Made by a program: the position numbers and the translations under genes
DNA from: Nocardia albiluteola
Lineage (GTDB): Bacteria; Actinomycetota; Actinomycetes; Mycobacteriales; Mycobacteriaceae
DNA: 64,000 nucleotides
Assembly: GCF_018860155.1 (NCBI RefSeq)
Contig: NZ_JAHKNI010000017.1
Span: 1 to 64,000 of the forward strand
Direction of reading: 5' to 3'
Part shown: piece by piece, positions 56,566 through 64,000 of the stretch
How positions within the stretch are numbered: the stretch's first letter is position 1
Layout of the letters: each line of letters begins with the position of its first letter
The notes under the pieces: model-generated
What the model was told of the DNA's origin: nothing
Databases searched by the model: none
Seen by the model: only the letters and a program-made list of their open reading frames with translations

Positions 56566-56676
56566 TCGGTCGGCGGAATCGATTCGGCCGCCGGCCGTGT
56601 CGATTCGGCCGGGTTCGGTGCGTCGAAGTCGATGAGCCCGGTGAGCGTCACCGGGCCGATAGCGAGGAGCCGAGCA

Positions 56677-57018
56677 TTGACAACATCAGCCCAGCCCACC
56701 GCCGCCGCTCCGAAGGCGCGCCTGCTCATCCTGTGGGATACGCCCTCGGACGCCGAGGCATTCGAACGGCACTACCGCGAGGTGCACATACCGCTGGCGA
56801 ACCAGCTCCCGGGCCTGCGTCGATACACCCGGAGCCATGCTCCCACGGCGGTGCACGGCGACTCGTGCTACATGGTCGCCGCACTCGATTGGGATGATCG
56901 CGCGGCCCTGGATGCGGCCCTCGCGTCGGAGGCCGGGCAGGCGACCGGCGCCGACGTTGCGAATCTGACCCGCTACGCCGGGATCCACAGCATGATCCTG
57001 GATCTCGCCGACGTGTAA
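56677..57018 (+). CDS. EthD-family protein
   Basis: 113 residues from a TTG with GGAG eight bases upstream; a GTG or ATG farther up would add a non-conserved lead. EthD pattern: ARLLILWDTPSDAEAFERHYREVHIPLANQLPGLRRYTRS, a dimeric ferredoxin-like alpha-beta barrel. EthD-like proteins assist oxygenases or carry out small ring conversions; no oxygenase gene is near. Downstream of pheT by about 110 bp on the same strand but with own start context. Confidence 0.7.
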   Translation: MTTSAQPTAAAPKARLLILWDTPSDAEAFERHYREVHIPLANQLPGLRRYTRSHAPTAVHGDSCYMVAALDWDDRAALDAALASEAGQATGADVANLTRYAGIHSMILDLADV

Positions 57019-57241
57019 GCCGCGTCGGACGGCCCGCCGAGATACCGTGCGCTGCATGGGCGGTGGGGAGCGACTGCCCGATCACGGATGGAGCGCGCCC
57101 GGAGGGGATGTGCCTGGGCGGATGTGCCGCGCGATCCGCCCCGGCCGGCGGGCTCGCCGGTCCGCGCGGAGACGGACATGCCGACACGGACATATCTGTT
57201 GGGTACGAGGCGCGCAACGCCGTGCGGTTAAGCTCGGCCGG

Positions 57242-58018
57242 GTGAGTGTGTCCTGGAATCTCGTGCACCGCGTGGCCGTCTGCGCGGCGGTGCTGCTGGT
57301 GGCGGCCGGATGCGGACAGCAGCAGACCCGATCCGCAAGTGCCGTGCCTACGACCACGGTCGCACCGGCACATTCCGTGACCGCGCGACCGGTCGACTTC
57401 GGCCCGGGAAGTGCGGGGGCCGGGCTGCCCGCCGGGGTGCCCGTGCCGCCGCCGGGCACCGATCAACTGCTGACCGTGCTGGTGTCGGGGCCGGGCAGCA
57501 CCACCGGGACCCTGCAGGGCTGGCAGCGCTCGGGCGGCGGCTGGACCAGCGCCGTCGGGCCGGTGTCCATCCGGGTCGGGACCGCCGGGGTGGGGCCGAC
57601 GCACGAGGGGATGAACCGCACACCGGTGGGCACGTTCGGGCTGCCCTCGGCGTTCGGGCGGGAGCCGAATCCGGGTACGAGGCTGCTCTACCGGCAGATC
57701 GGCACCAGCGACTGGTGGGTGAGCGATCCGAAGAGTTCGCAGTACAACACCTATCAGCACTGCGCCCCGGGTACCTGCCCGTTCGACGAGCGCGACGGCG
57801 AGAACCTGGGCCAGGCCGGCACCAGTTACGACTATGCGATCGTGATCGGCTACAACACCGCGCCCGTCCGGCCCGGGGCGGGCTCGGCCTTCTTCGTGCA
57901 CGTGGACGCGGGTATTCCGTCGGAGGGATGCGTCGAGACGCCGCGCGCCTCGGTGGTCGCCCTGCTGAAATGGCTGGATCCGGCGCAGCATCCGAACATC
58001 ACCATCGCGTACCACTAG
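57242..58018 (+). CDS. L,D-transpeptidase (YkuD-type) lipoprotein
   Basis: 258 residues from a GTG. A signal peptide ends in a lipobox-like VAAGC, so the protein is probably anchored outside the membrane. After a Thr/Pro-rich linker comes a YkuD-type domain: NRTPVGTFGLPSAFG, SQYNTYQH, and the active-site motif HVDAGIPSEGC with catalytic Cys. It would cross-link peptidoglycan 3->3 or attach proteins; the mycobacterial-type wall of this group relies on such links. No Ig-like domain as in Ldt(Mt) enzymes, so it belongs to a different subgroup. Confidence 0.8.
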   Translation: MSVSWNLVHRVAVCAAVLLVAAGCGQQQTRSASAVPTTTVAPAHSVTARPVDFGPGSAGAGLPAGVPVPPPGTDQLLTVLVSGPGSTTGTLQGWQRSGGGWTSAVGPVSIRVGTAGVGPTHEGMNRTPVGTFGLPSAFGREPNPGTRLLYRQIGTSDWWVSDPKSSQYNTYQHCAPGTCPFDERDGENLGQAGTSYDYAIVIGYNTAPVRPGAGSAFFVHVDAGIPSEGCVETPRASVVALLKWLDPAQHPNITIAYH

Positions 58019-58031
58019 CGCGGCCTGGACA

Positions 58032-58838
58032 ATGACTCGTATGCGACACCCGGCGACGCCGATCCTGAATGCGCTCACGTTCATGCCGGAGCGGCAGATC
58101 ACCGTGACGCCGGCGGGGTTCGGGGTCGACTACGAGGACCTGTATTTCACGGCCGCCGACGGCACGCGGATCAACGGGTGGTTCGTGCGTGCGGCGAATG
58201 CCCGTCCCGCCGGATCCCCGCTGGGCCACGTCCTGTTCGCGCACGGCAATGCGGGCAATATCGGGGATCGCTCGCCGGTGCTCGCGCTGCTGGCCGCCGT
58301 CGGATTCGACGTGCTGGTCTTCGACTACCGCGGCTTCGGGCGCAGCGGCGGGCGCCCCAGTGAGCGCGGGGTCTACCTCGATGCGCACGCCGCGCGCGAG
58401 ACGCTGCTCGCACAACCCGGGGTCGATCCGAATCGGGTTGTTTACCTGGGCAAATCGCTGGGCGGTGGGGTGATGACGGAGCTGGCCACACGCTACCCGC
58501 CCGCCGCGCTGATCCTCATGTCCACCTTCACCGGCCTGCGCGACGCGGCCGGGGTGGTCTACCCCTATCTGCCGAGACCCTTTGTGCCCGATGCATTTCC
58601 GAATCTGCGCCGGATCCGGTCGATGCGCAGCCCGGTGCTGATCATGCACGGCGACAACGACGAACTGCTGCCGGTCCGCATGGCGCGCGAATTGTACGAG
58701 GCCGCACCGGAACCCAAGCGGCTGCACATCTATCCGGGTGGGTGTCACAACGATCTGATCCTGATCCCGAGCTGGGCGCCGACGGTGGCGGAGTGGGTGT
58801 CCTCGGTGCTCGATGATGCCTCGGCGGTCCCGGAGTAG
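58032..58838 (+). CDS. Alpha/beta hydrolase of the Bem46/ABHD13 type
   Basis: 268 residues. Starts with a short helix and DLYFTAADGTRINGWFVRA; oxyanion region FAHGNAGNIGDRS; nucleophile Ser in YLGKSLGGGV; acid in MHGDNDELLPV; His in YPGGCHNDL. This triad and the HGNAGN motif are typical of Bem46-like serine hydrolases. An ATG three codons later is an alternative start. It follows the L,D-transpeptidase gene by 13 bp, so the pair may be an operon acting on envelope components; the substrate is unknown. Confidence 0.85.
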   Translation: MTRMRHPATPILNALTFMPERQITVTPAGFGVDYEDLYFTAADGTRINGWFVRAANARPAGSPLGHVLFAHGNAGNIGDRSPVLALLAAVGFDVLVFDYRGFGRSGGRPSERGVYLDAHAARETLLAQPGVDPNRVVYLGKSLGGGVMTELATRYPPAALILMSTFTGLRDAAGVVYPYLPRPFVPDAFPNLRRIRSMRSPVLIMHGDNDELLPVRMARELYEAAPEPKRLHIYPGGCHNDLILIPSWAPTVAEWVSSVLDDASAVPE

Positions 58839-58916
58839 ATCCGCGAGGCCCAATGGCAGGTTCGCGCACCCGGCGCGTCCGGCCCGGGGCGGGTGATTCT
58901 GCGTAGCCTGGGATAC

Positions 58917-59432
58917 ATGTCCGAACTGACGGATCTGGCGGCCATTCTCGCCGTGCTGCCGGACGAGGATCTGCTGAGCGTCGTGACGGCGGCGACCACG
59001 GGGCGGCCCGGCCTGGAACCGCTGCATCTGGTGGCGGTGGAGTTGTCCGCCCGGACCGGCCATGCGGGCCCGGAGTCCGATGTGACGTCGGACACGAGCC
59101 CGGCCGCCGAGGTCGCGGGCGGTCGCGCGGTGACCCCGTTCGACCAGCCGGGTCCGGTCACCGGAGCCGTCCTGACGCCGACCGGGTTCCCGGGCACCGG
59201 CTACTCGGATTCCGGTGTCCCTACTTTCGAGTCAGTTCGCGATAAGGTCGAGCGGCGCTTCGGTACCGCGCAGGGAATGGGCGAGCTCTCGGCGCAGACA
59301 CCGGTGGGCCGCGGCGCGCAGGAACAGTGGCAGGCGCGGCAGAAGGCCGCGCGGGAACGCCTGGACGAGATCCGGAAGTCGATGCACCGCAACGACTCCG
59401 ACCAGACGGGCGGTCCAGGAGAGACGAACTAG
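58917..59432 (+). CDS. Hypothetical protein, partner of the next gene
   Basis: 171 residues. A helical start (LTDLAAILAVLPDEDLLSVVTAATTG), a long Pro/Gly/Thr-rich middle, and a charged helical end (QEQWQARQKAARERLDEIRKSMHRN). No signal peptide. Co-directional with and nine bases before the 346-residue gene. Function unknown. Confidence 0.65.
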   Translation: MSELTDLAAILAVLPDEDLLSVVTAATTGRPGLEPLHLVAVELSARTGHAGPESDVTSDTSPAAEVAGGRAVTPFDQPGPVTGAVLTPTGFPGTGYSDSGVPTFESVRDKVERRFGTAQGMGELSAQTPVGRGAQEQWQARQKAARERLDEIRKSMHRNDSDQTGGPGETN

Positions 59433-59440
59433 GGGAACGA

Positions 59441-60481
59441 ATGGCCCAGCCGCGCGAAATCGCCGAGCGCCTGCTCGATGCGCAAGTGGACTTCCTGCTG
59501 GCGGAGGTGAGCGGCGACCGGTTCGCCGAGGTGATCGCGCGCGATGTGGAGGCCGTGATCGGCGTCGCGGACACCATGATCTTCCGCGACATCGTCGGCG
59601 TCGAGGATGCCCGGCAGACCGTGCGCACCGTGGTCGACCGGATCGGCGGCAGTCCGGTGATCGCGGATTCGGTGGGTGTGTTCGCCGATGCGATCTACGA
59701 CAACATCGCCCGCAACGAGGATTACACGCTCGGTGACGTCGTGGAGCGCGAACCGGTGGAGGCGCTGCTGGAGAAGATCTTCGGCATGCACCAGGCCCAG
59801 GAGCGGATCTTCGAGCGCCTGACCGAGAGCCCGCTGGTCGCGACCGTCGCGTCGAAATTCGTGGACAAGCTGATCGACGACTTCATGGAGTCGAACCGGC
59901 AGATGGCCGCCAAGATTCCCGGCGTGGGATCGCTGGTCTCCTTCGGCGCCTCGGCGGCCAAGACGGCGCGCAAGGCGGCCGAGAAGGCCGCCGACGGCAC
60001 CTTCATCGGCGAAATGGCCGGCAAGGGTGCGCAATACGCGCTCAAGCGCACCAACAATGCCATCCGCGAAATGCTCCGGGACGCGCCCGTGCACAGCGCG
60101 GCGATGGAATTCTGGGATCTGCACGCGGGTGAGCCCGTGAGCGGCCTGCGCGACTACCTGTCCCGGCAGGACCTGCGCGAGCTTGCCCAGATCGTGCACC
60201 GGATCGCGATCACCACCCGGGACAAGGAATACTTCGGCCTGCTCCTGGACGAATGCGTCGAGGTGTTCTTCACCAAGTACGGTGACCACACCCTGGCCGC
60301 GCTGCTGCCCGAACTCGGCCTGGACGCCGAGGACATCCAGGCCGAGATCCTGCGCTACGGCCCGGCGGTCGTCGAGGCCGCCAAGCGTAACGGCGTGCTG
60401 GCCAAGCTGATTCGGGAACGCCTGGAGCCGTTCTACACCTCGGACGCGGTGCTGGAGATTCTGGGCGCTGCCACGGCCTGA
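59441..60481 (+). CDS. Helical protein of unknown function
   Basis: 346 residues, nearly all helical. Starts REIAERLLDAQVDFLLAEVSGDRFAEVIARDVEAVIGVADTMIFRDIV; central FVDKLIDDFMESNRQMAAKIPGVGSLVSFGASAAKTARKAAEKAADG; ends with regular helices (HTLAALLPELGLDAEDIQAEIL). The Ala/Lys/Gly-rich middle looks amphipathic and could touch membranes or storage granules. AGGGGA precedes the ATG. Similar proteins occur in Nocardia and mycobacteria without assigned function, as far as I recall. Confidence 0.65.
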   Translation: MAQPREIAERLLDAQVDFLLAEVSGDRFAEVIARDVEAVIGVADTMIFRDIVGVEDARQTVRTVVDRIGGSPVIADSVGVFADAIYDNIARNEDYTLGDVVEREPVEALLEKIFGMHQAQERIFERLTESPLVATVASKFVDKLIDDFMESNRQMAAKIPGVGSLVSFGASAAKTARKAAEKAADGTFIGEMAGKGAQYALKRTNNAIREMLRDAPVHSAAMEFWDLHAGEPVSGLRDYLSRQDLRELAQIVHRIAITTRDKEYFGLLLDECVEVFFTKYGDHTLAALLPELGLDAEDIQAEILRYGPAVVEAAKRNGVLAKLIRERLEPFYTSDAVLEILGAATA

Positions 60482-60494
60482 GACGAAAAGGACT

Positions 60495-60522
60495 GCGGCC
60501 CACCGTTTTCCGGCCGGGCCGC
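60495..60522. terminator. Bidirectional hairpin between convergent genes
   Basis: GCGGCCC (60495-60501) pairs with GGGCCGC (60516-60522) around a 14-base loop, located between the convergent helical-protein and RidA genes. Confidence 0.5.
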
Positions 60523-60535
60523 GGGGCCCGGCGTT

Positions 60536-60943
60536 CTATTGCGTGACGATCGCGACGGCGTCGATCTCCACGAGCATCTCCTCGCGGGGCAGGCCGGTGA
60601 AAACCGTTGTGCGCGAGGGAAGCACGCCGCAGGTGGTGTGCTCCTCGACGAACTTTCCGTACGCGTCGTTCATGGTCGCGAAGTCCTCGCGCTTGGTGAG
60701 GTAGACGCGCAGCATCACCACATCGTCGAAGCTCGCGCCCGAGGCGTCCACGATCGCCTTGACGTTCTGCAGGGTGCGCGTGGTCTGCGCGGCCACATCG
60801 CCCGGATACAGGTACTCGTTGGTGGCCGGGTCGACCGGGCCCTGGCCGGAGACCTGCACGAACGGACCCTTGCGCACGCCCTGGGAGAACGTGTGCGCGG
60901 GGGCGGGGGCGTCGGTGGTGTGGACGGCGGTCTTATCGGTCAT
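60536..60943 (-). CDS. RidA-family enamine/imine deaminase
   Basis: 135 residues. YjgF/RidA pattern: HTFSQGVRKGPFVQVSGQGPVDPATNEY, QTTRTLQNVKAIVDASGASFDDVVMLRVYLT, PSRTTVFTGLPREEMLVEIDAVAI, with the catalytic Arg in PSRTTV. It hydrolyses reactive enamines released by PLP enzymes, which fits the divergent PLP-dependent deaminase gene. Last of three genes; its ATG overlaps the IclR stop. Confidence 0.9.
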   Translation of the reverse strand: MTDKTAVHTTDAPAPAHTFSQGVRKGPFVQVSGQGPVDPATNEYLYPGDVAAQTTRTLQNVKAIVDASGASFDDVVMLRVYLTKREDFATMNDAYGKFVEEHTTCGVLPSRTTVFTGLPREEMLVEIDAVAIVTQ

Positions 60944-61728
60944 GAAATGCCTTTCGTGAGTGGGGATTTCGAGTGGGATGCGGGGCGCGGGCTCCAGCCC
61001 AGCTCGGTCGAGATGGCCTCGGCCGTGGCATGCACGCGCGGCAGCAGGCCCAGCACCTGCTCGTGGTCCAGCAGCAGATCCGGAACCGACACCGACAGCG
61101 CGGCCACGACCGCGCCGGTGCCGTCGCGCACCGGGACGCCGATGCAGTTGACGAAGCTCTCGTGCTCCTCGTGGTCCTCGGCGAAGCCCTGGGCCGCAAC
61201 GAGTTCCAGCTCGGCCAGGTACCGCTCCGGCGTGCGGATCGTGCGCTCGGTGAACTTGTGGTAATCCAGCCGCTCGGCGATCGCTCGCCATTGCTCGCGC
61301 GGATGCGCCGCGACCAGTACCTTGCCCACGGCCGTGCAGTGCAGCGGCGCCGGGCGCCCGACCCGCGAGTACATGCGCACGCTCTGGGTGGCGTCGAGCT
61401 TGTCGATGTAGATCGCCTCGCCCGATTCGTAGGTCGCCAGGTGCACGGTCTGCCCGGTGTCGGCGTTGAGCGCCTCCAGGTGGGGGCGGCCCAGCGTGCG
61501 CACGTCGCGGCGCTCGAGCGCGTGGTTGGCCAGCTCGAACAGCCGCGAGCCGAGCGTGTACCGGTGTGCCGCGTCGTGGGTGACGAAGCGGTCGGCCTGC
61601 ATGGTCTGCAGCAGCCGCAGCACCGTCGACTTGTGCACGCCCAGGTGGGCGGCCAACTGGTCCAGGGTCTTCGGGTCCTCGCCGAGTTCGATGAGGATCG
61701 TCAACGCGCGTTGCAAGCTCTGACTCAT
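60940..61728 (-). CDS. IclR-family regulator
   Basis: 262 residues. Helix-turn-helix LQRALTILIELGEDPKTLDQLAAHLGVHKSTVLRLLQTM and the IclR effector domain (VHLATYESGEAIYIDKLDATQSVRMYSRVGRPAPLHCTAVGKVLVA, ESFVNCIGVPVRDGTG). GGAGG before the ATG; overlaps the kinase stop (ATGA) and the RidA start. Local regulator of the D-amino-acid/sugar-acid cluster. Confidence 0.92.
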   Translation of the reverse strand: MSQSLQRALTILIELGEDPKTLDQLAAHLGVHKSTVLRLLQTMQADRFVTHDAAHRYTLGSRLFELANHALERRDVRTLGRPHLEALNADTGQTVHLATYESGEAIYIDKLDATQSVRMYSRVGRPAPLHCTAVGKVLVAAHPREQWRAIAERLDYHKFTERTIRTPERYLAELELVAAQGFAEDHEEHESFVNCIGVPVRDGTGAVVAALSVSVPDLLLDHEQVLGLLPRVHATAEAISTELGWSPRPASHSKSPLTKGIS

Positions 61729-62795
61729 GACGCCTCCTCGGATGTCACCGCAATCCACCGCATCGCGGCCCACCCCGAAGCGGTTGCCGCGGCGGCGGAT
61801 TCGAGCACGGCGGGCGGGGGCAGCTCGGCCACGTCGCCGGTGCCGGTGAGCGCGGCCGCGGCGCACAGATGGCCGTAGCGCAGCAGCTGTTCGTGCGGAC
61901 GTCCCTGCAGCAGCGCGGCCAGGTAGCCACCGGCGAACGCGTCGCCCGCGCCGATCGCCTCGGTGACCTCGAGGCGCAGCGCGGGCACCTCGAGGCGCAG
62001 CGCACCGAGGAAACCGGTGACCGAATGCCCGCTGTTCTTCACCACGAGATGCCGTGGCTGCGGGAACATCTCGCGCAGCCGTTCCGGATCGCCGGTGCCG
62101 AACACCTCCTGCGCCTCGTCGGCACCCAGGAACGCCACGTCGCTACCGCGCAGCTGGCGTGCCAGCGTATCCGCGGCGTTCTCCTCGCGCCGGATCCACA
62201 GTGCCGGACGGTAATTCAGGTCGAAGCTGATCAACCGCTCGCGCCGCGGCAGGGCGGTGAGCGCATCGGTGAGCGCGGTCGCCGACGGGGACAGTGCGGT
62301 GGTGATGCCGGTGAAGTGGATGAGCTCACACTGTTCCAGCAGCCCGTTACCGGCATCGAGGTCCGTGGGTGAGAGGGCGCTGGCGGCGGATCCGGTGCGG
62401 TAGTAGAGCATTCGGCTCGCCCCGGCGGCCAGATCGGCCGGATGCGACGATCCGCCGCCGCGCTCCTTGACGTAGAGACCGGTCGGCCGGGCCGAGTCTG
62501 TGTACACCGCGGAGGTGTCCACCCCGCGCTCGCGCAGGTGGCGAACCAGGTAGCGGCCGAATCCGTCGTCACCGACCCGCGACACCCAGGCGGTGCCGAT
62601 GCCGAGCTGGGTCAGCGCGGTCGCGACGTTCAGCTCCGCCCCACCGGCGGTGCGATCGAAGGTGGGGGAGTCCTCGAGCGGGCCCGGCCGCGCGACCAGC
62701 ACGGCGAGCCCCTCGCCCACGGTGATCGCCCGTATGCGGGGCGGCGTAGGCCAGATCACAGCCGTCTCCTTCGGATGCTTGCGACTATCGGTCAT
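61725..62795 (-). CDS. PfkB-family sugar kinase (2-keto-3-deoxygluconate kinase-like)
   Basis: 356 residues from the ATG at 62795; a longer GTG/ATG start runs into the promoter. PfkB domain: GEGLAVLVARPGPLEDS, FDRTAGGAELNVATALTQLG, RVGDDGFGRYL and the second signature EAIGAGDAFAGGYLAALL with the catalytic Asp. Closest in motif to KDG kinases, which phosphorylate 2-keto-3-deoxygluconate; the assignment among PfkB sugars is not certain. First gene of the three-gene operon. Confidence 0.82.
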   Translation of the reverse strand: MTDSRKHPKETAVIWPTPPRIRAITVGEGLAVLVARPGPLEDSPTFDRTAGGAELNVATALTQLGIGTAWVSRVGDDGFGRYLVRHLRERGVDTSAVYTDSARPTGLYVKERGGGSSHPADLAAGASRMLYYRTGSAASALSPTDLDAGNGLLEQCELIHFTGITTALSPSATALTDALTALPRRERLISFDLNYRPALWIRREENAADTLARQLRGSDVAFLGADEAQEVFGTGDPERLREMFPQPRHLVVKNSGHSVTGFLGALRLEVPALRLEVTEAIGAGDAFAGGYLAALLQGRPHEQLLRYGHLCAAAALTGTGDVAELPPPAVLESAAAATASGWAAMRWIAVTSEEAS

Positions 62796-62826
62796 CACGT
62801 GCAGAATAACCACGGAAAACACGATG

Positions 62827-62853
62827 TGCAATATGCGTTGCAGATTGTGCAAT
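62827..62853. promoter_or_regulatory. IclR operator-like sites between divergent units
   Basis: TGCAA-tatgcg-TTGCA (62827-62842) and ATTG-tg-CAAT (62844-62853) share a TTGCA/TGCAA core and sit between the kinase and deaminase starts. This is a suitable place for the IclR protein to control both directions. Confidence 0.6.
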
Positions 62854-62895
62854 AGCTGGACCGTATGACGTTCAGCCTACGAGGGAAGGAGTGTC

Positions 62896-64000
62896 GTGGC
62901 GATCGACGGCGACCTGCAGACCATCGACTCGGCGAAGGTGGCGGCCCTGCACGACCGGGTGCTCGGGCCCGAGCACAAATCGCTGCCGCCCGCGGCCTGG
63001 GGTTTGTCCGCGCGCGAATTCCTCGCCACCGCACCTCATCTGGACGATCTCGAGACCCCGGTGCTGACCATCGATCGCGCCGCGGTGGATGCGAATATCG
63101 CGGTGATGGCGGAGTGGGCGGCCGGCGCGGGGGTCCGGCTGGCGCCACACGGCAAGACCACGATGTCCCCTCAGCTGTGGGGCGAACAGCTCGCGGCCGG
63201 CGCCTGGGGGATCACCCTGGCCACGGGCTGGCAGGTGCAGGTGGCGCGGTCGTTCGGTGTCGCCCGCATCGTGCTCGCCAACGCCCTGGTCGACCCCGTC
63301 GGATTGGCCTGGCTCGCAGCCGAACTCGATCGCGATCCCGGTTTCGAGTTCTACAGCTGGGTCGACAGCGTCGCGACGGTGGAGGCCATGGACGGCCACC
63401 TGACCGGAGCCCCCGCGGGCGTGCGCGTGCCGGTGCTGATCGAACTGGGCGGCACCGGCGGGCGCACCGGTGCCCGTGGCGTCGAGGAGGCCCTGGCCGT
63501 CGCGGCGGCGGTGCGGAGTTCGGCGCGGCTCGAACTGGCCGGCGTCGGCGGCTACGAGGCCGCCTTGGCGCACGACCGCCGCCCGGACGCGGTCACCACC
63601 GTGCGCGACTACGTCGACGATCTGGCCCGCCTGCACCGCGAACTCGCCGCCGGGTACGAACGCCCCGCGATCGTGACCGCAGGCGGCAGCGCCTACCAGG
63701 ATCTGGTCGTGGAGCGCCTGGCCGGCCTGGCCGACGAGCGCGGCGAGCACGGTCCCGCCACGACCGTGGTGCTGCGGTCGGGCGCGTACATCATCCACGA
63801 CGACGGCTTCTACTCCGGCATTTCGCCGCTGGCCACCTCGCGCACCGAGCACCCGCTGCGCTCGGCCATGCACGGGTGGGCGCGCACGGTGTCCCGGCCG
63901 GAGCCGGGGCTGGCGCTGCTGGACGCCGGAAAGCGGGACCTGCCGTTCGATGAGGGGCTGCCGGTACCGCAACGGCTTTCGACGGGCCGGGGGCAGGAAG
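62896..64000 (+). CDS. PLP-dependent D-amino-acid (D-serine/D-threonine) deaminase-like enzyme, 3' end cut
   Basis: At least 368 residues, open to the window edge. GTG start with AAGGAG upstream. Alanine-racemase-like N-terminal barrel of the DSD/D-threonine aldolase type: ETPVLTIDRAAVDANIAVMAEWA, schiff-base lysine K87 in RLAPHGKTTM, then LIELGGTGGRTGARG and VVLRSGAYIIHDD. Such enzymes deaminate or cleave D-amino acids. The divergent kinase-IclR-RidA operon, with RidA able to remove the enamine intermediates, supports a D-amino-acid catabolic role. The end of the gene lies outside the window. Confidence 0.82.
   Translation, partial: MAIDGDLQTIDSAKVAALHDRVLGPEHKSLPPAAWGLSAREFLATAPHLDDLETPVLTIDRAAVDANIAVMAEWAAGAGVRLAPHGKTTMSPQLWGEQLAAGAWGITLATGWQVQVARSFGVARIVLANALVDPVGLAWLAAELDRDPGFEFYSWVDSVATVEAMDGHLTGAPAGVRVPVLIELGGTGGRTGARGVEEALAVAAAVRSSARLELAGVGGYEAALAHDRRPDAVTTVRDYVDDLARLHRELAAGYERPAIVTAGGSAYQDLVVERLAGLADERGEHGPATTVVLRSGAYIIHDDGFYSGISPLATSRTEHPLRSAMHGWARTVSRPEPGLALLDAGKRDLPFDEGLPVPQRLSTGRGQE

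Noticed and set aside
62865..63953. Long plus-strand frame with Arg/Gly-rich product at the right edge
   Set aside because: The frame starting at GTG 62896 encodes a clear PLP-dependent deaminase over the same DNA; the Arg/Gly-rich one is a shadow.

Overview
This 64 kb window comes from a high-GC actinomycete chromosome, most likely Nocardia or a close relative in the Mycobacteriales. The coding sequence has strong third-position G/C, many GTG and some TTG starts, and F420-, HelD- and TetR-rich gene content. From memory, the order coaE, DUF402 gene, uvrB, universal stress protein, uvrA, infC-rpmI-rplT, SpoU methyltransferase, pheS-pheT matches the M. tuberculosis Rv1631-Rv1650 neighbourhood. 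That order forms the conserved backbone here, and lineage-specific cassettes sit between its members. I saw no tRNA, rRNA, CRISPR array, IS element or phage gene.

Region 1 (1-5.2 kb) is accessory. A minus-strand operon with 4-16 bp overlaps encodes a radical SAM protein, a DEDDh exonuclease, an NadR-like P-loop protein and a winged-helix protein. It diverges from a low-GC pair: an XRE regulator with a helical-repeat C-terminus and an SGNH hydrolase. A perfect 10-bp inverted repeat lies in the shared promoter region. Left of the operon, a gene running off the edge has its Shine-Dalgarno inside a perfect 14-bp stem. A decayed MmyB-type regulator (5.3-5.9 kb) marks the right boundary.

Region 2 (6-14 kb): exported beta-propeller, Tat-exported phospholipase C, coaE fused to a GrpB-type domain, two DUF402 paralogues, and a PadR regulator with its membrane-protein partner facing a third membrane protein. 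Region 3 (14-31 kb): uvrB, a DUF3224/VOC pair opposite an AraC regulator, a universal stress protein, a DrrAB-like ABC operon with a repeat protein and a gene remnant opposite a TetR regulator, helD, a PAS-PAS-GGDEF cyclase, an orphan ketosynthase, and uvrA with a basic tail. Region 4 (31-41.8 kb): nitrilase beside a hydrolase pseudogene, a zincin-vWA / MoxR / unknown three-gene cassette, an ArsR-controlled F420 oxidoreductase, an ECF42 sigma-factor operon with a matching promoter, and a coupled pair of unknown genes.

Region 5 (41.8-57 kb): infC with an ATC start and a structured leader, rpmI, rplT, an rRNA methyltransferase, an NCS1 permease, two divergent TetR-target pairs (MFS exporter; SDR-type oxidoreductase) with visible operators, hrpB, pheST. 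Region 6 (57-64 kb): EthD-like protein, L,D-transpeptidase lipoprotein, alpha/beta hydrolase, another two-gene unknown module, then a PfkB-IclR-RidA operon divergent from a PLP-dependent D-amino-acid deaminase that runs off the right edge.
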